Below are positions 14,575-23,079 of a DNA stretch of 64,000 bases, in pieces; positions within the stretch are counted from its first letter, which is position 1, and the number at the start of each line of letters is the position of its first letter. Under the pieces are notes generated by a model. That model ran no database searches. It saw only the letters and a program-made list of their open reading frames with translations, and had not been told where the DNA came from. Source of the DNA: a virus; IMG/VR virus record IMGVR_UViG_3300042453_005404, positions 124,001 through 188,000 of that record; one strand, 5' to 3'. Made by a program: the position numbers and the translations under genes.

Positions 14575-15234
14575 TTATAATCCCATTATCTCTGCGCCAG
14601 CTTCTGACAGTTCTAGAACGTCACCAGCTTCACCGATTGTACCAACGAAAAGCATTGTGAGTGGTTTTAAGCTCCATTCTTCATGAGTTTTTGCTGCGTC
14701 TGGAACGCAACCTTGAAACTGTTGTTTGATATCTGGGGCTAGTGCAGATGGAGGAAAATTATGACCGAATCCACGTTTTTCAAGTCTTGGTATTTCTTGT
14801 GGATGATTTTTCTTGAGCCACTTTTGCATATTGAACTTGACGCCGTATTTTTTTGGTGGATTTTTTGGACAGTTTGGTAGATTGTCTTTTACTGGTTTTA
14901 TTTCTTTTTCTTTTTTTTCTTTTGTTGCATAGATGTAGTAGTAAGTGTCACCATAATCTCTGATGGCATCTCTTGCATCTTCTATATCTGCAGCAAGAGA
15001 TATTCTTTCGGTAAAGTCATCTTCGATTGTGTTTCCATCTTTATCGATAAATGGTGCTGATGGAACTCTTGGGGTGAACTTAAACGTTTTGCCGAGATAT
15101 CCACGAGATAGATGGAAATGAGCAAAGTGTTGTTGCAGTTCATCTATTGTAGTTTTTTTACCAGTAAGATTTGGTTGCCGAAATCTTAAATCTAATGCAT
15201 TTTCGAATATTATGCTGTATAGTTTCAAGTTCAA
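14575..15234 (-). CDS. Putative packaged protein, unknown catalytic fold
   Basis: 219 residues, MNLKLYSIIFENALD start (shared peptide with IFE-N). The middle region (FAHFHLSRGYLGKTFKFTPR, then ISLAADIEDARDAI and YYYIYATK) faintly resembles ADP-ribosyltransferase-like domains in having H-x-x-x-G, SLA and a later Y-x-Y-A strand. I cannot find a convincing catalytic set. C-terminus ends in a hydrophobic-acidic stretch GEAGDVLELSEAGAEIMGL. Overlaps the upstream gene by 4 bases. Confidence 0.5.
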   Translation of the reverse strand: MNLKLYSIIFENALDLRFRQPNLTGKKTTIDELQQHFAHFHLSRGYLGKTFKFTPRVPSAPFIDKDGNTIEDDFTERISLAADIEDARDAIRDYGDTYYYIYATKEKKEKEIKPVKDNLPNCPKNPPKKYGVKFNMQKWLKKNHPQEIPRLEKRGFGHNFPPSALAPDIKQQFQGCVPDAAKTHEEWSLKPLTMLFVGTIGEAGDVLELSEAGAEIMGL

Positions 15235-16010
15235 CCTTCGATTCCTTTGTATTGAGATCTGTACAGTTTAAAAGCTTGTGATTTTATTTTTTCTTTAAGT
15301 TCTTCTCTGCTGGCTCCGTTGTTTGTGCCTATTGAATTCAGGATTTCGTCACCATGGTCGAGCAATGGTCCAGCTTTAAAGGGACCATGATACAACCAAG
15401 CATTTGCTGTGCCGAGGACAGCATTGACTGGTTCTCCTGACGAAACAGGCAATCTACAATCGTCGCTTTCATCTTCTGGGGTTAATGGCTTTAAAGGTTG
15501 TCCATTTTCGTCTTCATTTTTACCTGTGCGGTTGGGCCATGATCCATCAAACCGAAACCAATATTTTGGGTAACGAGTATTGTGTTGATAATAGTTGTCT
15601 AACTCAACTTTGGTCCAATCGCTGCCATTTTCGATTTTTGCCCAAGCTTTTTTAGCTGAGTTGCTTGTTGAGCTTAGTCTATCGCTTGTGATAGGTTTTT
15701 GGTAATAATCAGAAATCAACGCATACATCACGCTTCCTGCGCCGGGAAACTGTGGACTTCTTACTATGTAATTGGTTTCAACAGCTTTTTTGCAATCATT
15801 TTCATGCACAGTCTTAACACCACAATATGCACACAACCAATCATTAGGGCTACCCATTAATCCGTTCTCAACCCAAGCTTTGAAATTTTCTACATGCAGT
15901 AAAGCGAACCCTTTTTCGGTTTCACCTTGCCAATCAACCATTGCATATTCTGGTGGTTGATAGCTATTGAATTTTTCTTCGAACAAGATCGAATACAGTT
16001 TCATGTTCAA
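15231..16010 (-). CDS. GNAT-like putative packaged protein (triplet member A)
   Basis: 259 residues, MNMKLYSILFEEKFNS start; an internal ATG two codons later also gives the shared peptide. YIVRSPQFPGAGSVMYALIS (about 80-100) looks like the R/Q-x-x-G-x-G/A acetyl-CoA loop, followed by TSDRLSSTSNSAKKAWAKIE as the next conserved helix. The same blocks occur in the next two genes. Cysteines CAYCG upstream of it are not conserved in all three. Substrate unknown. Confidence 0.6.
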   Translation of the reverse strand: MNMKLYSILFEEKFNSYQPPEYAMVDWQGETEKGFALLHVENFKAWVENGLMGSPNDWLCAYCGVKTVHENDCKKAVETNYIVRSPQFPGAGSVMYALISDYYQKPITSDRLSSTSNSAKKAWAKIENGSDWTKVELDNYYQHNTRYPKYWFRFDGSWPNRTGKNEDENGQPLKPLTPEDESDDCRLPVSSGEPVNAVLGTANAWLYHGPFKAGPLLDHGDEILNSIGTNNGASREELKEKIKSQAFKLYRSQYKGIEG

Positions 16011-16861
16011 CCTTCGATTCCTTTATAATATTTGGTAAACAAATTGTTGGATTTGTTTTTGATTTCTTGTTCAAGTTGATACCGTTCTAGTCCAGACTCG
16101 TTTGCTATTGCTATCAAAACTTCTTGGCCATGGGATAACAATTCTTCTGCGTTAAGCGGGCCGTTATAAATCCAAGCGTTTGCTGAACCAAGTTTTTTGT
16201 TGATCAAAGAAGGGATGGAATCTGGCAACACGCAATCGTCTTGTTTGTTGTTGGGTGTTTTTGGTTCTGTTGTAGGAGACACTAACCTGTTTGGCCACAG
16301 TCCTTTGATGTCGAAATATTTTTTGTGTCCAGAATGATGGCCATACGGGCCGCTCGCACCGTAGTTGTCACCGTAGTTGTCTAACTCGACTTTAGTCCAA
16401 TCACTGCTTGATTCAATTTTTGCCCAAGCTTTTTTAGCTGAGTTGCTTGTTGAGCTTTGTCTGTCGCTTGTGATTGGTGCTTTGTAGTAATCGGAAATCA
16501 AGGCATACATGGCAGCTCCTGCGCCGGGAAACTGTGGACTTCTTACCATGTAACTAACTTCTACTGCTCCACCACAATCCCTTGAATGACGTTCATTTGA
16601 TCCAGCATATGCACAAATCCAACTTTCGAAAGGCAGCATTCCTTCAGCAGCCCATTTTCGAAAATGTCCAACATGGAACAAAGCGAACCCTTGTTCTCTG
16701 TCATTCCACCAATCAATCATTGCAAAAGCTGGAGGACGATATTCTTTGACTGTTCCCACGACTGAAATATGTTTGAAAGCACTTTCTGGTGCTTTCATTT
16801 CTTCTGGACTTAACAGTTTGAGTTGTTCTTCTTGTTCAAACAAGATCTTGTAAAGTTTCAT
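16007..16861 (-). CDS. GNAT-like putative packaged protein (triplet member B)
   Basis: 284 residues from ATG 16861 (MKLYKILFEQEEQ); a longer frame from 16897 overlaps the upstream gene and would hide the shared peptide. SYMVRSPQFPGAGAAMYALI and TSDRQSSTSNSAKKAWAKIE match member A almost exactly, while the first 70 and last 100 residues differ more. Four-base overlaps on both sides. It shares the FALFHV and IDWW/DWQ blocks with member A. Confidence 0.6.
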   Translation of the reverse strand: MKLYKILFEQEEQLKLLSPEEMKAPESAFKHISVVGTVKEYRPPAFAMIDWWNDREQGFALFHVGHFRKWAAEGMLPFESWICAYAGSNERHSRDCGGAVEVSYMVRSPQFPGAGAAMYALISDYYKAPITSDRQSSTSNSAKKAWAKIESSSDWTKVELDNYGDNYGASGPYGHHSGHKKYFDIKGLWPNRLVSPTTEPKTPNNKQDDCVLPDSIPSLINKKLGSANAWIYNGPLNAEELLSHGQEVLIAIANESGLERYQLEQEIKNKSNNLFTKYYKGIEG

Positions 16862-17676
16862 CTTGGGGTATCCGATCCTTTGTAGCGTGCGTTCCAAAGT
16901 CTGTCAGCTATATCAATCAAAAGGTTTTTTACATCTGTATTTTCTGGATTATTCATTGGATCTTTGGCTTTTATCATTATGTCTTCTGCTTGTTTAATCA
17001 ATGGTGCAGCTTTTAATGGACCTTTATATCGATATGCATCTGCGGTGCCAACGATTTTAGCCATTTCTTCTGGTTCAGAAATGCTTCCACCTTTTGCTGG
17101 CAATGGGCAGTCATCTATTTCTTGTGGAGTTTTTGGTTCTGTTTCATTTTTGATTCTGCTTATAATGTTACCAAAGAAACCACCACTTTGTTTTCTGCGT
17201 GGTTTAGCTATGCGTTTTGGATATGTGCCTTGAATATCCATATATATTTTGCCTTTATCCGTAGCTGCATAGTTGTCCAAGCCTTCTCCAACTTTTACCC
17301 AATCTGTGCTTTGTTCTATTTTGGACCAAGTTTCTCTTGCTGCAACAGAGCTACTATGATAACGATCACTTGTTAGCGGAGCTCCAAAGTAATCGCTTGT
17401 TAGAGCATAAAGTGTCAAACCTGCTCCTCTCCATTCTTTGTTTCCTAAAGCCATTGAAACTTGCATTGCTTCAAGGCAATCTTTTTCACTTTCTGAACAT
17501 GTGATCATGCTAGCCACAACTTTAGAGCTATCATTTTTATCATTCAAAAATCTTAACAAAGAATCGGTGTGAGCTAAAATCAAAGTTTTATCAAACACAA
17601 ACAAAGCAAACTCTGGTGCTGTGTATGATATAAAGCTTTTTTCTTCTTTTTCGAACAATAACGGATATAGCTTCAT
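16858..17676 (-). CDS. GNAT-like putative packaged protein (triplet member C)
   Basis: 272 residues, MKLYPLLFEKEEKSF start. EWRGAGLTLYALTSDYF (about 83-99) is the best-kept acetyl-CoA-type loop of the triplet (R-G-A-G), followed by TSDRYHSSSVAARETWSKIE. The lower similarity to A and B suggests it is the oldest copy. Coupled to the kinase-like gene upstream by a 4-base overlap. Confidence 0.6.
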   Translation of the reverse strand: MKLYPLLFEKEEKSFISYTAPEFALFVFDKTLILAHTDSLLRFLNDKNDSSKVVASMITCSESEKDCLEAMQVSMALGNKEWRGAGLTLYALTSDYFGAPLTSDRYHSSSVAARETWSKIEQSTDWVKVGEGLDNYAATDKGKIYMDIQGTYPKRIAKPRRKQSGGFFGNIISRIKNETEPKTPQEIDDCPLPAKGGSISEPEEMAKIVGTADAYRYKGPLKAAPLIKQAEDIMIKAKDPMNNPENTDVKNLLIDIADRLWNARYKGSDTPR

Positions 17677-18527
17677 GGTTTCTTCATGGTTTCTTCAATA
17701 AAGTCTGTACTGTTTTTGATTGTTTCAAAACGTTTTATCAACATGGGTTTGATTGTGTTGTTAACCAAACTTTTCCATTCCTCAATTTCGGCATTTTCAA
17801 TTTTAGCATTTTCCTTCATTGTTTTGGCAACTTCTTCTCTAGCAGCGTCAACCGTTTTAATTAAAGAGTCAACACTTTCTACTTCGTTGAATTGATCCAC
17901 AGCTTTTTGTAAGCTATCGAGGCTATAAGTTTGTGCAGCTGGGGATGAACCCTTGCCGGGATACATACTTCTAAGTTCTCCCACTTTGCTGTTAAATTGT
18001 TGATCTGTTTTTCGGGCACCTTGAGCACGAAAAATCAAAGAACCACCGGGATCAATACGTACAACACCGTTATCTGTTGCTAATAGGTTGGAAGTGTTTC
18101 CAATATCCCAGTTTGCCAACAGCATGTCAACAAACATTCCTTGGGTTAAGTTATTTCTTGAGCCCAAAGAACTTCTAGAAAATCGATAACCTTTTACTTT
18201 TTTAGTTGCCAACCCAATTCTTTTTCTTTCTTCGCTTCCAACAACCTGAATATCTTCTGGTATTGATATACCAAACAGCTTGTAAATTTGATATGCCAAA
18301 TATTCAACTCCTATTTGAAGATTAAATTCTTGTTGTTCTAAGTTAGATTCATTCCCCCATCCTCCATATTTCAAGTAATAACTTCCATTCTTGAACTTGC
18401 AAGTTTGTAATGAATGGGATGATGCAGAGCTACAAACCTCTAGGTCTTGTAGCTCTGTTTCGCTAATCCCTTCTAAAATTTGTTGCTTGACAATTGTTTT
18501 TAATGCGTTAAAAAGTTTTGTTCTCAC
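17673..18527 (-). CDS. HipA / actin-fragmin-kinase-like putative protein kinase
   Basis: 284 residues. N-terminus MRTKLFNALKTIVKQQILEG is a longer, amphipathic version of the shared peptide with ILE-G as possible cut site. Residues about 50-80 carry YYLKYGG and a helix with E and AYQIYKLFG (N-lobe Lys and Glu). LLANWDIGNTSNLL (about 133-147) and VVRIDPGGSLIFRA (about 153-166) match the catalytic D-x-x-x-x-N and metal-binding D-x-G of HipA-like and actin-fragmin-type kinases. Likely phosphorylates protein; target unknown. First gene of the 14575-18527 minus-strand operon. Confidence 0.65.
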   Translation of the reverse strand: MRTKLFNALKTIVKQQILEGISETELQDLEVCSSASSHSLQTCKFKNGSYYLKYGGWGNESNLEQQEFNLQIGVEYLAYQIYKLFGISIPEDIQVVGSEERKRIGLATKKVKGYRFSRSSLGSRNNLTQGMFVDMLLANWDIGNTSNLLATDNGVVRIDPGGSLIFRAQGARKTDQQFNSKVGELRSMYPGKGSSPAAQTYSLDSLQKAVDQFNEVESVDSLIKTVDAAREEVAKTMKENAKIENAEIEEWKSLVNNTIKPMLIKRFETIKNSTDFIEETMKKP

Positions 18528-18965
18528 TTTAAATCACCTTACAAAGTAAATAGTTGAATTAATCAAAAAGGTGGACCATTTGGGTTCCGCCCCCAAGTCC
18601 TAAAAAGTATAACTTTTGATATGCTACGTGACCTATCTTGCTTAATACGACCACAATCTTTCAAGCAAACATTGTGGAAGTTTTATCGTGTATCTTGGTT
18701 GTTTTACTCGATATCCTTGAACAACCTTGTCTGATTAATCACACCCAATAAATCGTCCAGACGTAACAGTTTATAAGATGCTGTTTCAAGCTGCTAGGCT
18801 GAGAACAGGTTGTGCGTTATCGTTTGCACTTACGTTTTTGTTAGTTTTTATAGTGTATCCAACTACACTGTCACGCAATCAAACTTTATCCTTCTTAGTC
18901 GAATCTGTATATGGCCCGTAAATCAAAAGACAATCTTCTGATTTCTTATATTTACTATTACATAT
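18528..18965. other. 438-base divergent spacer, no gene seen
   Basis: Lies between divergent packaged-protein genes. No open frame of interest. It contains short inverted repeats (for example GGTTGTT at 18697-18703 with AACAACC at 18719-18725) and could hold promoters for both sides or a small RNA, but no consensus promoter of the leaderless type is present. Confidence 0.4.
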
Positions 18966-19709
18966 ATGAAAAAACATTTAAAGGCAATCATACGTTCTCT
19001 TGTTTTAGAAGCTATGAGAGAGCTAGCTCCCGGTCAAAAACCCAAGATGATCTTTCTTGCCGGTGGTTCTGGAAGCGGTAAATCCACTACCTTAAGAGCT
19101 TTAGACGTTCGAAGCCGTGGATTTCAAGTTATCGACCCCGACGAAGCCTTTGAAGAAGGCTTGCGCCAACATAATCTTGGTTTAGACATTGCAAAAGCTG
19201 AAAAAGAGTTTTTTGATATCAACAACAGATATAAAGCTGCACAAGAAGCTGGTGATAGAAAAGCAATGAAAGAACTGCAACCTGAGTATTATCGGTTGCG
19301 TGCGAATTCTAAACTTCGTGGTCGTTTGTTTATGTCAGCTTTGCATGGAGCGAAAGAAAAAGCGTTAGGTTTGGCACAAGAGCAACATGATTTCATTGTT
19401 GATGGTACAGGTGGCAACTACAACAAAATTGCAACCTTAAAAAAAGAGTATGAAGAACTTGGTTATGTCACCGCAATGATTTTTGTTCATGTTGAGCTAG
19501 ATACCAGTTTGAAACGAAACCGTGAACGTGGGGAAAGTGGTGGCAGAAAATTGCGTCGCAGCACAGTAAAACAAAGCTGGGAAAACGTTCACAAAAACGA
19601 ACAACCTTTTAGAAAACTGTTTGGTGAAAACTTTTTTTACATTGATGCAGAAAACTTGGAGCAATCGTTACGTGAAGTTTCTGGTAAGATTACCAGTTTC
19701 ATGAGGTAG
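18966..19709 (+). CDS. P-loop kinase of zeta-toxin type, putative packaged effector
   Basis: 247 residues. MKKHLKAIIRSLVLEAMREL is a long-form N-terminal peptide. Walker A AGGSGSGKST (32-41), then IDPDEAFEEGL, IVDGTGGNYNK (about 143-153), and RNRERGESGGRKLRRSTV as an arginine-rich lid. This is the layout of zeta-toxin and related AAA_33 kinases, which phosphorylate UDP-GlcNAc or other small molecules or RNA ends. The substrate here is unknown. A toxin carried in the head would be a striking use; a DNA/RNA kinase role is an alternative. Confidence 0.7.
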   Translation: MKKHLKAIIRSLVLEAMRELAPGQKPKMIFLAGGSGSGKSTTLRALDVRSRGFQVIDPDEAFEEGLRQHNLGLDIAKAEKEFFDINNRYKAAQEAGDRKAMKELQPEYYRLRANSKLRGRLFMSALHGAKEKALGLAQEQHDFIVDGTGGNYNKIATLKKEYEELGYVTAMIFVHVELDTSLKRNRERGESGGRKLRRSTVKQSWENVHKNEQPFRKLFGENFFYIDAENLEQSLREVSGKITSFMR

Positions 19710-19718
19710 TAAGTTTGA

Positions 19719-20282
19719 TTATATCTCACCTAGACGCTTTGCACGGTTAGCTTTGTAGTTGTCAACCAAGTCACCAACATCGGTTGTCATGACACGTTTG
19801 AATGTGTCCCAGCTTGTTTCATTTTCTGGTTGTTCACCGCAATGTTTGGCTATAAGACGTTTGCGTGCGGCATTCTGTGCGTTGCGTGGAAGCTGCAACA
19901 CAAACTTTTCAATTGTTGCTGGATCGCATGGATCTCTTGGGCTTATGCTTTCAATTTCTTTTTCTACTGCTTGCTGAATGCTTTGTTCTATAGCACCTTT
20001 TGGTTCTAATTTTTTGTATCGATCACGATTGAAATATAAAGCTTGGCTCAATACCGCTTTTCGAAGTTTGGCAAACTGTGAATTAGATTTTATGTCATTG
20101 TCCGCACCCGCAAATGCATCAACTAGTTTTTCTTCAGAACGTAGATTTCCGTAGGGTGTTATAATGTTTTTTTCTACCCAACGTTTTAGTTTTCGATCTT
20201 TTGGATCATTGCGATTTAGATTATCTATAATTGTGCGTACTTCCAAATTTGCTGTTTCAAAAAGTATGTTGTAAAGTTTCAT
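19719..20282 (-). CDS. Putative packaged protein, unknown
   Basis: 187 residues with the shared start MKLYNILFETANLE (LFE-T). The rest is helical, basic and charged, including KLRKAVLSQALYFNRDRYKK and two cysteines (PCDP, AKHCGEQ). No catalytic motif seen. It converges on the kinase-like gene 9 bases away. Confidence 0.55.
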   Translation of the reverse strand: MKLYNILFETANLEVRTIIDNLNRNDPKDRKLKRWVEKNIITPYGNLRSEEKLVDAFAGADNDIKSNSQFAKLRKAVLSQALYFNRDRYKKLEPKGAIEQSIQQAVEKEIESISPRDPCDPATIEKFVLQLPRNAQNAARKRLIAKHCGEQPENETSWDTFKRVMTTDVGDLVDNYKANRAKRLGEI

Positions 20283-20337
20283 AATAATTTTAAATATCTC
20301 ATATTATTAAAAATTTCCATGATGCATAACTATACAC

Positions 20338-21261
20338 ATGAATTCATCACTTAAATCTCTTAAAACAATCATTCATTCTGTCTTACTTGAAGGTCAACTT
20401 GAAAAAGAAAAGCTTACAATACAAGATATTGTCAACAAGCTTAAGAATCGTGTGCTTATATTTTTTGATACCGAAACAACAGGATTCAGTTCAAAAACTC
20501 CTTATTCATTGATTACAGAAATCGGCGCAATCGCAATCGATACAAGCACAGGTGAAGAGCTTGGCCGATATTCGATGAAAAGCAAGTTAACACAATCGGT
20601 TGAAGATCGTAGAAAAAAACAACGTGAAGAAATTGCAGCCGGAACAAGAAAATCTAATAGTATGACTATTGATGACATTTTGAAAATGACTGCTTACGAA
20701 GAAGGTGACATTCCTTTCGAAGAAGAAGGAAAAGTTTTGGCTGGGTTTTCTGAGTTCGTCAGTCAGTACCGATCTCTAGGTCCAATCATGGTTGCACACA
20801 ACGCACGCTTTGATATGCGGCAAATAAACGACGCTTTAAAACTTCGTCACGAAATGCCGTTTCTTCCTAAATACAGTGTGTTGGATACCAAAGTACTTGT
20901 TGAAAAATATTTGCAATCATTGCTTATTGGTTTGGAAAATCTTAGAGGAACTGATCCAGAAGTTGATCGACTGTTTAATGAGCTACGTTCTACAAATCGC
21001 TTTACTAGCAGACTTGGCTCATTGGGCACTGCATTCGAAGTTGAAACAAAGCATTGGCACAGTGCAATAGCAGATACACTGCAACTGTCTGGTATCTTAG
21101 CTAAAATCCTTGATTTCTTTGAACGCCGAGGAGACGAGCCTTACAATATTGGCAGAGATATTCGTAGTGGCCTTGCAAAACGTTTACCATCAGGTGAGAT
21201 TGAATACAAAAAAACAAGACAGAAAAAGGGAGCAATTAAGCCACCTGTCAATCAACCTTAG
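20338..21261 (+). CDS. DEDDh 3'-5' exonuclease with packaging-type N-terminus
   Basis: 307 residues. Exo I FFDTETTGF (42-50, D44 and E46), Exo II AHNARFDMRQI (about 152-162) and Exo III HSAIADT (about 240-246, H and D five apart) are all present, so it should be an active DnaQ-family exonuclease. The N-terminal MNSSLKSLKTIIHSVLLEGQ is the long form of the shared peptide with LLE-G. It could be a proofreading subunit for the polymerase at 23080-26763, but the N-terminus points to packaging instead. Confidence 0.85.
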   Translation: MNSSLKSLKTIIHSVLLEGQLEKEKLTIQDIVNKLKNRVLIFFDTETTGFSSKTPYSLITEIGAIAIDTSTGEELGRYSMKSKLTQSVEDRRKKQREEIAAGTRKSNSMTIDDILKMTAYEEGDIPFEEEGKVLAGFSEFVSQYRSLGPIMVAHNARFDMRQINDALKLRHEMPFLPKYSVLDTKVLVEKYLQSLLIGLENLRGTDPEVDRLFNELRSTNRFTSRLGSLGTAFEVETKHWHSAIADTLQLSGILAKILDFFERRGDEPYNIGRDIRSGLAKRLPSGEIEYKKTRQKKGAIKPPVNQP

Positions 21262-21264
21262 TTT

Positions 21265-23061
21265 TCAGTTGATTTGTTTTGTCAACTTACTCAACAACTT
21301 ATTCCAAATCAAAGCTTCGGTCATCATGTTTTTCAAATGCATTATAGCTTGTGATTTAACTGTTGAATTTTTGTCCTTTGCCAATGTCTGAACAATCTCT
21401 TTGGTTATATTCGGATTCTGTAAAAGATATAACTTCAACGAGTAGTTGGGTGATTTAGTAAAAGTCTTTAGAATTGCAGGTGGAGTTTCTTGATTTCGAA
21501 CAATTGATTTTTGCACATCTTCGTCTGGATCTTGTGCAAGTTTAGTAAAAAGTTCTAATGTAAGTTTAGGATTTAGTGCAACTGATTTTCGTATCATGTA
21601 GTCTTTGTGGTTTGAGTAAACATTCAAAATATTCAATGGTGTATTTTGATTTTTACCAATCTCCATTCTAACTTCTTGGTTTTTTGTAGCTTTAGCTATA
21701 AATGCTATTGTCTCTGGTAAAGTATTTCGATTCTTTGCGATTGCAAGATGAATATATTGTGCGGAGGAAGCAGGAACTTTCTTTCTTGCAAGTCTGTCTA
21801 ACACTTCGCTTGGAGCATTTGGATTATTCGCAATACCAGTCATAAAAGCTGGATCTTCTTTGTTGACAAGAGTCATTACCAGTTCGGGTGATATACTTGG
21901 ATTCCTTGCTGCGGAATGTCGGATACCAGCATCTGGATCGTTCAAAAGCTTTTCCAGCTCGGCTGCTGGTAGTTTTTCATTTTCTGCTGCTTGTCTTCTA
22001 ACATTTAAATCTTTATCGTGAACTAAAACAGTCACAGCTTCTGGTGACATATCAAATCTCAAAGCTGATCTAATAAATTTTTGCCGCAGATTCTGACCGT
22101 TTTCATCATCAGCGAAACTATTAATTTTTGTTTCGAAAGCTTTTGCGTTTTGAACTAGTCTTATAAACTCTTCTTTTGCAGGATGTTGACCTTCTAAGCT
22201 TTCTGCTTTTTCCTGCATTATTCCAAGAAACTTATTTGCCAAATCTTTTCCAACAACTTGCTCAAACTTTTTCTTGGTAAAGCCTTCGTTGTCCGCATTA
22301 ACAGTAATATTCCCAGAACCTAGATCGAATCTTGGTTCGCCATTAATAAAACCAACACTCATTTTAGCATATGGGTCTTCGTTAGCGTTTACACCTTTCT
22401 TAACAACATAAAACAAAATAGTGTCTTGATCTGGATCATTAACATATTGAAGAAATAGGTTAGATTCATCGGGTCTGGTAGTACACCATACAGTATCTCT
22501 TCTGCCACCTGTTTTGCCAATCTCGCAGCTGGCTTCAGTTGTATGTGGCATATAAACAACCCAACCATTTTCTTCCGCAAGCTTACCAAATTTCTCTTCT
22601 GAACCAGCCATTTCCTCAGAAGAAACTTTTTGGTTAAGTTGTTGGTTTAGCTGTTCAATATTTTCTAACTTGTCAAGAAAGTTTGGCTCAAAGTTTTCTT
22701 TGTTTTTTTGCAAAGAAAGAAGAGGTGCAATATAATCTTCAAGAACTTGTCGAAAGCTCAGATCTAGCCGACGAAGTTGTTTTGTTAACCATTGAATATA
22801 TGGAGCTTTTAAGTTTTTACTTTTGGCTATTTCAACAGATTTGTAGAGAGCTTCTAGTTGTGGAAAAGAAAGCTTGGTTAAATCCTTTGCTTCTGGATGT
22901 AACAAGGCATTGTATTTCGTTGTCAAATCTTTGAAATACTGCTCTGCTTGTGTCTTTTGCTCGTCTGTTATGTCTGTGTTTTTACTTTTCCAAACATCGA
23001 TTGGAGCTTCGGTGAGAAGTATTTGTTTGATTATAGCCTTAAGAATTTGTCTTTGATTCAT
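21265..23061 (-). CDS. LRV-repeat protein with packaging-type N-terminus
   Basis: 598 residues. MNQRQILKAIIKQILLTEAP is a long-form N-terminal peptide with LTE-A. Residues about 165-270 hold a domain with TVWCTTRP, then NLFLQY and ILFYVVKK, a pattern seen in other phage proteins of unknown role. From about 330 to the end run 8 or more repeats of the type VR..A.N...P...L..L..D, i.e. leucine-rich-repeat-variant/HEAT-like helices, for protein binding. It ends 3 bases after the exonuclease gene on the other strand. Unknown target. Confidence 0.7.
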   Translation of the reverse strand: MNQRQILKAIIKQILLTEAPIDVWKSKNTDITDEQKTQAEQYFKDLTTKYNALLHPEAKDLTKLSFPQLEALYKSVEIAKSKNLKAPYIQWLTKQLRRLDLSFRQVLEDYIAPLLSLQKNKENFEPNFLDKLENIEQLNQQLNQKVSSEEMAGSEEKFGKLAEENGWVVYMPHTTEASCEIGKTGGRRDTVWCTTRPDESNLFLQYVNDPDQDTILFYVVKKGVNANEDPYAKMSVGFINGEPRFDLGSGNITVNADNEGFTKKKFEQVVGKDLANKFLGIMQEKAESLEGQHPAKEEFIRLVQNAKAFETKINSFADDENGQNLRQKFIRSALRFDMSPEAVTVLVHDKDLNVRRQAAENEKLPAAELEKLLNDPDAGIRHSAARNPSISPELVMTLVNKEDPAFMTGIANNPNAPSEVLDRLARKKVPASSAQYIHLAIAKNRNTLPETIAFIAKATKNQEVRMEIGKNQNTPLNILNVYSNHKDYMIRKSVALNPKLTLELFTKLAQDPDEDVQKSIVRNQETPPAILKTFTKSPNYSLKLYLLQNPNITKEIVQTLAKDKNSTVKSQAIMHLKNMMTEALIWNKLLSKLTKQIN

Positions 23062-23079
23062 AAAGCTAAGTATATATTT

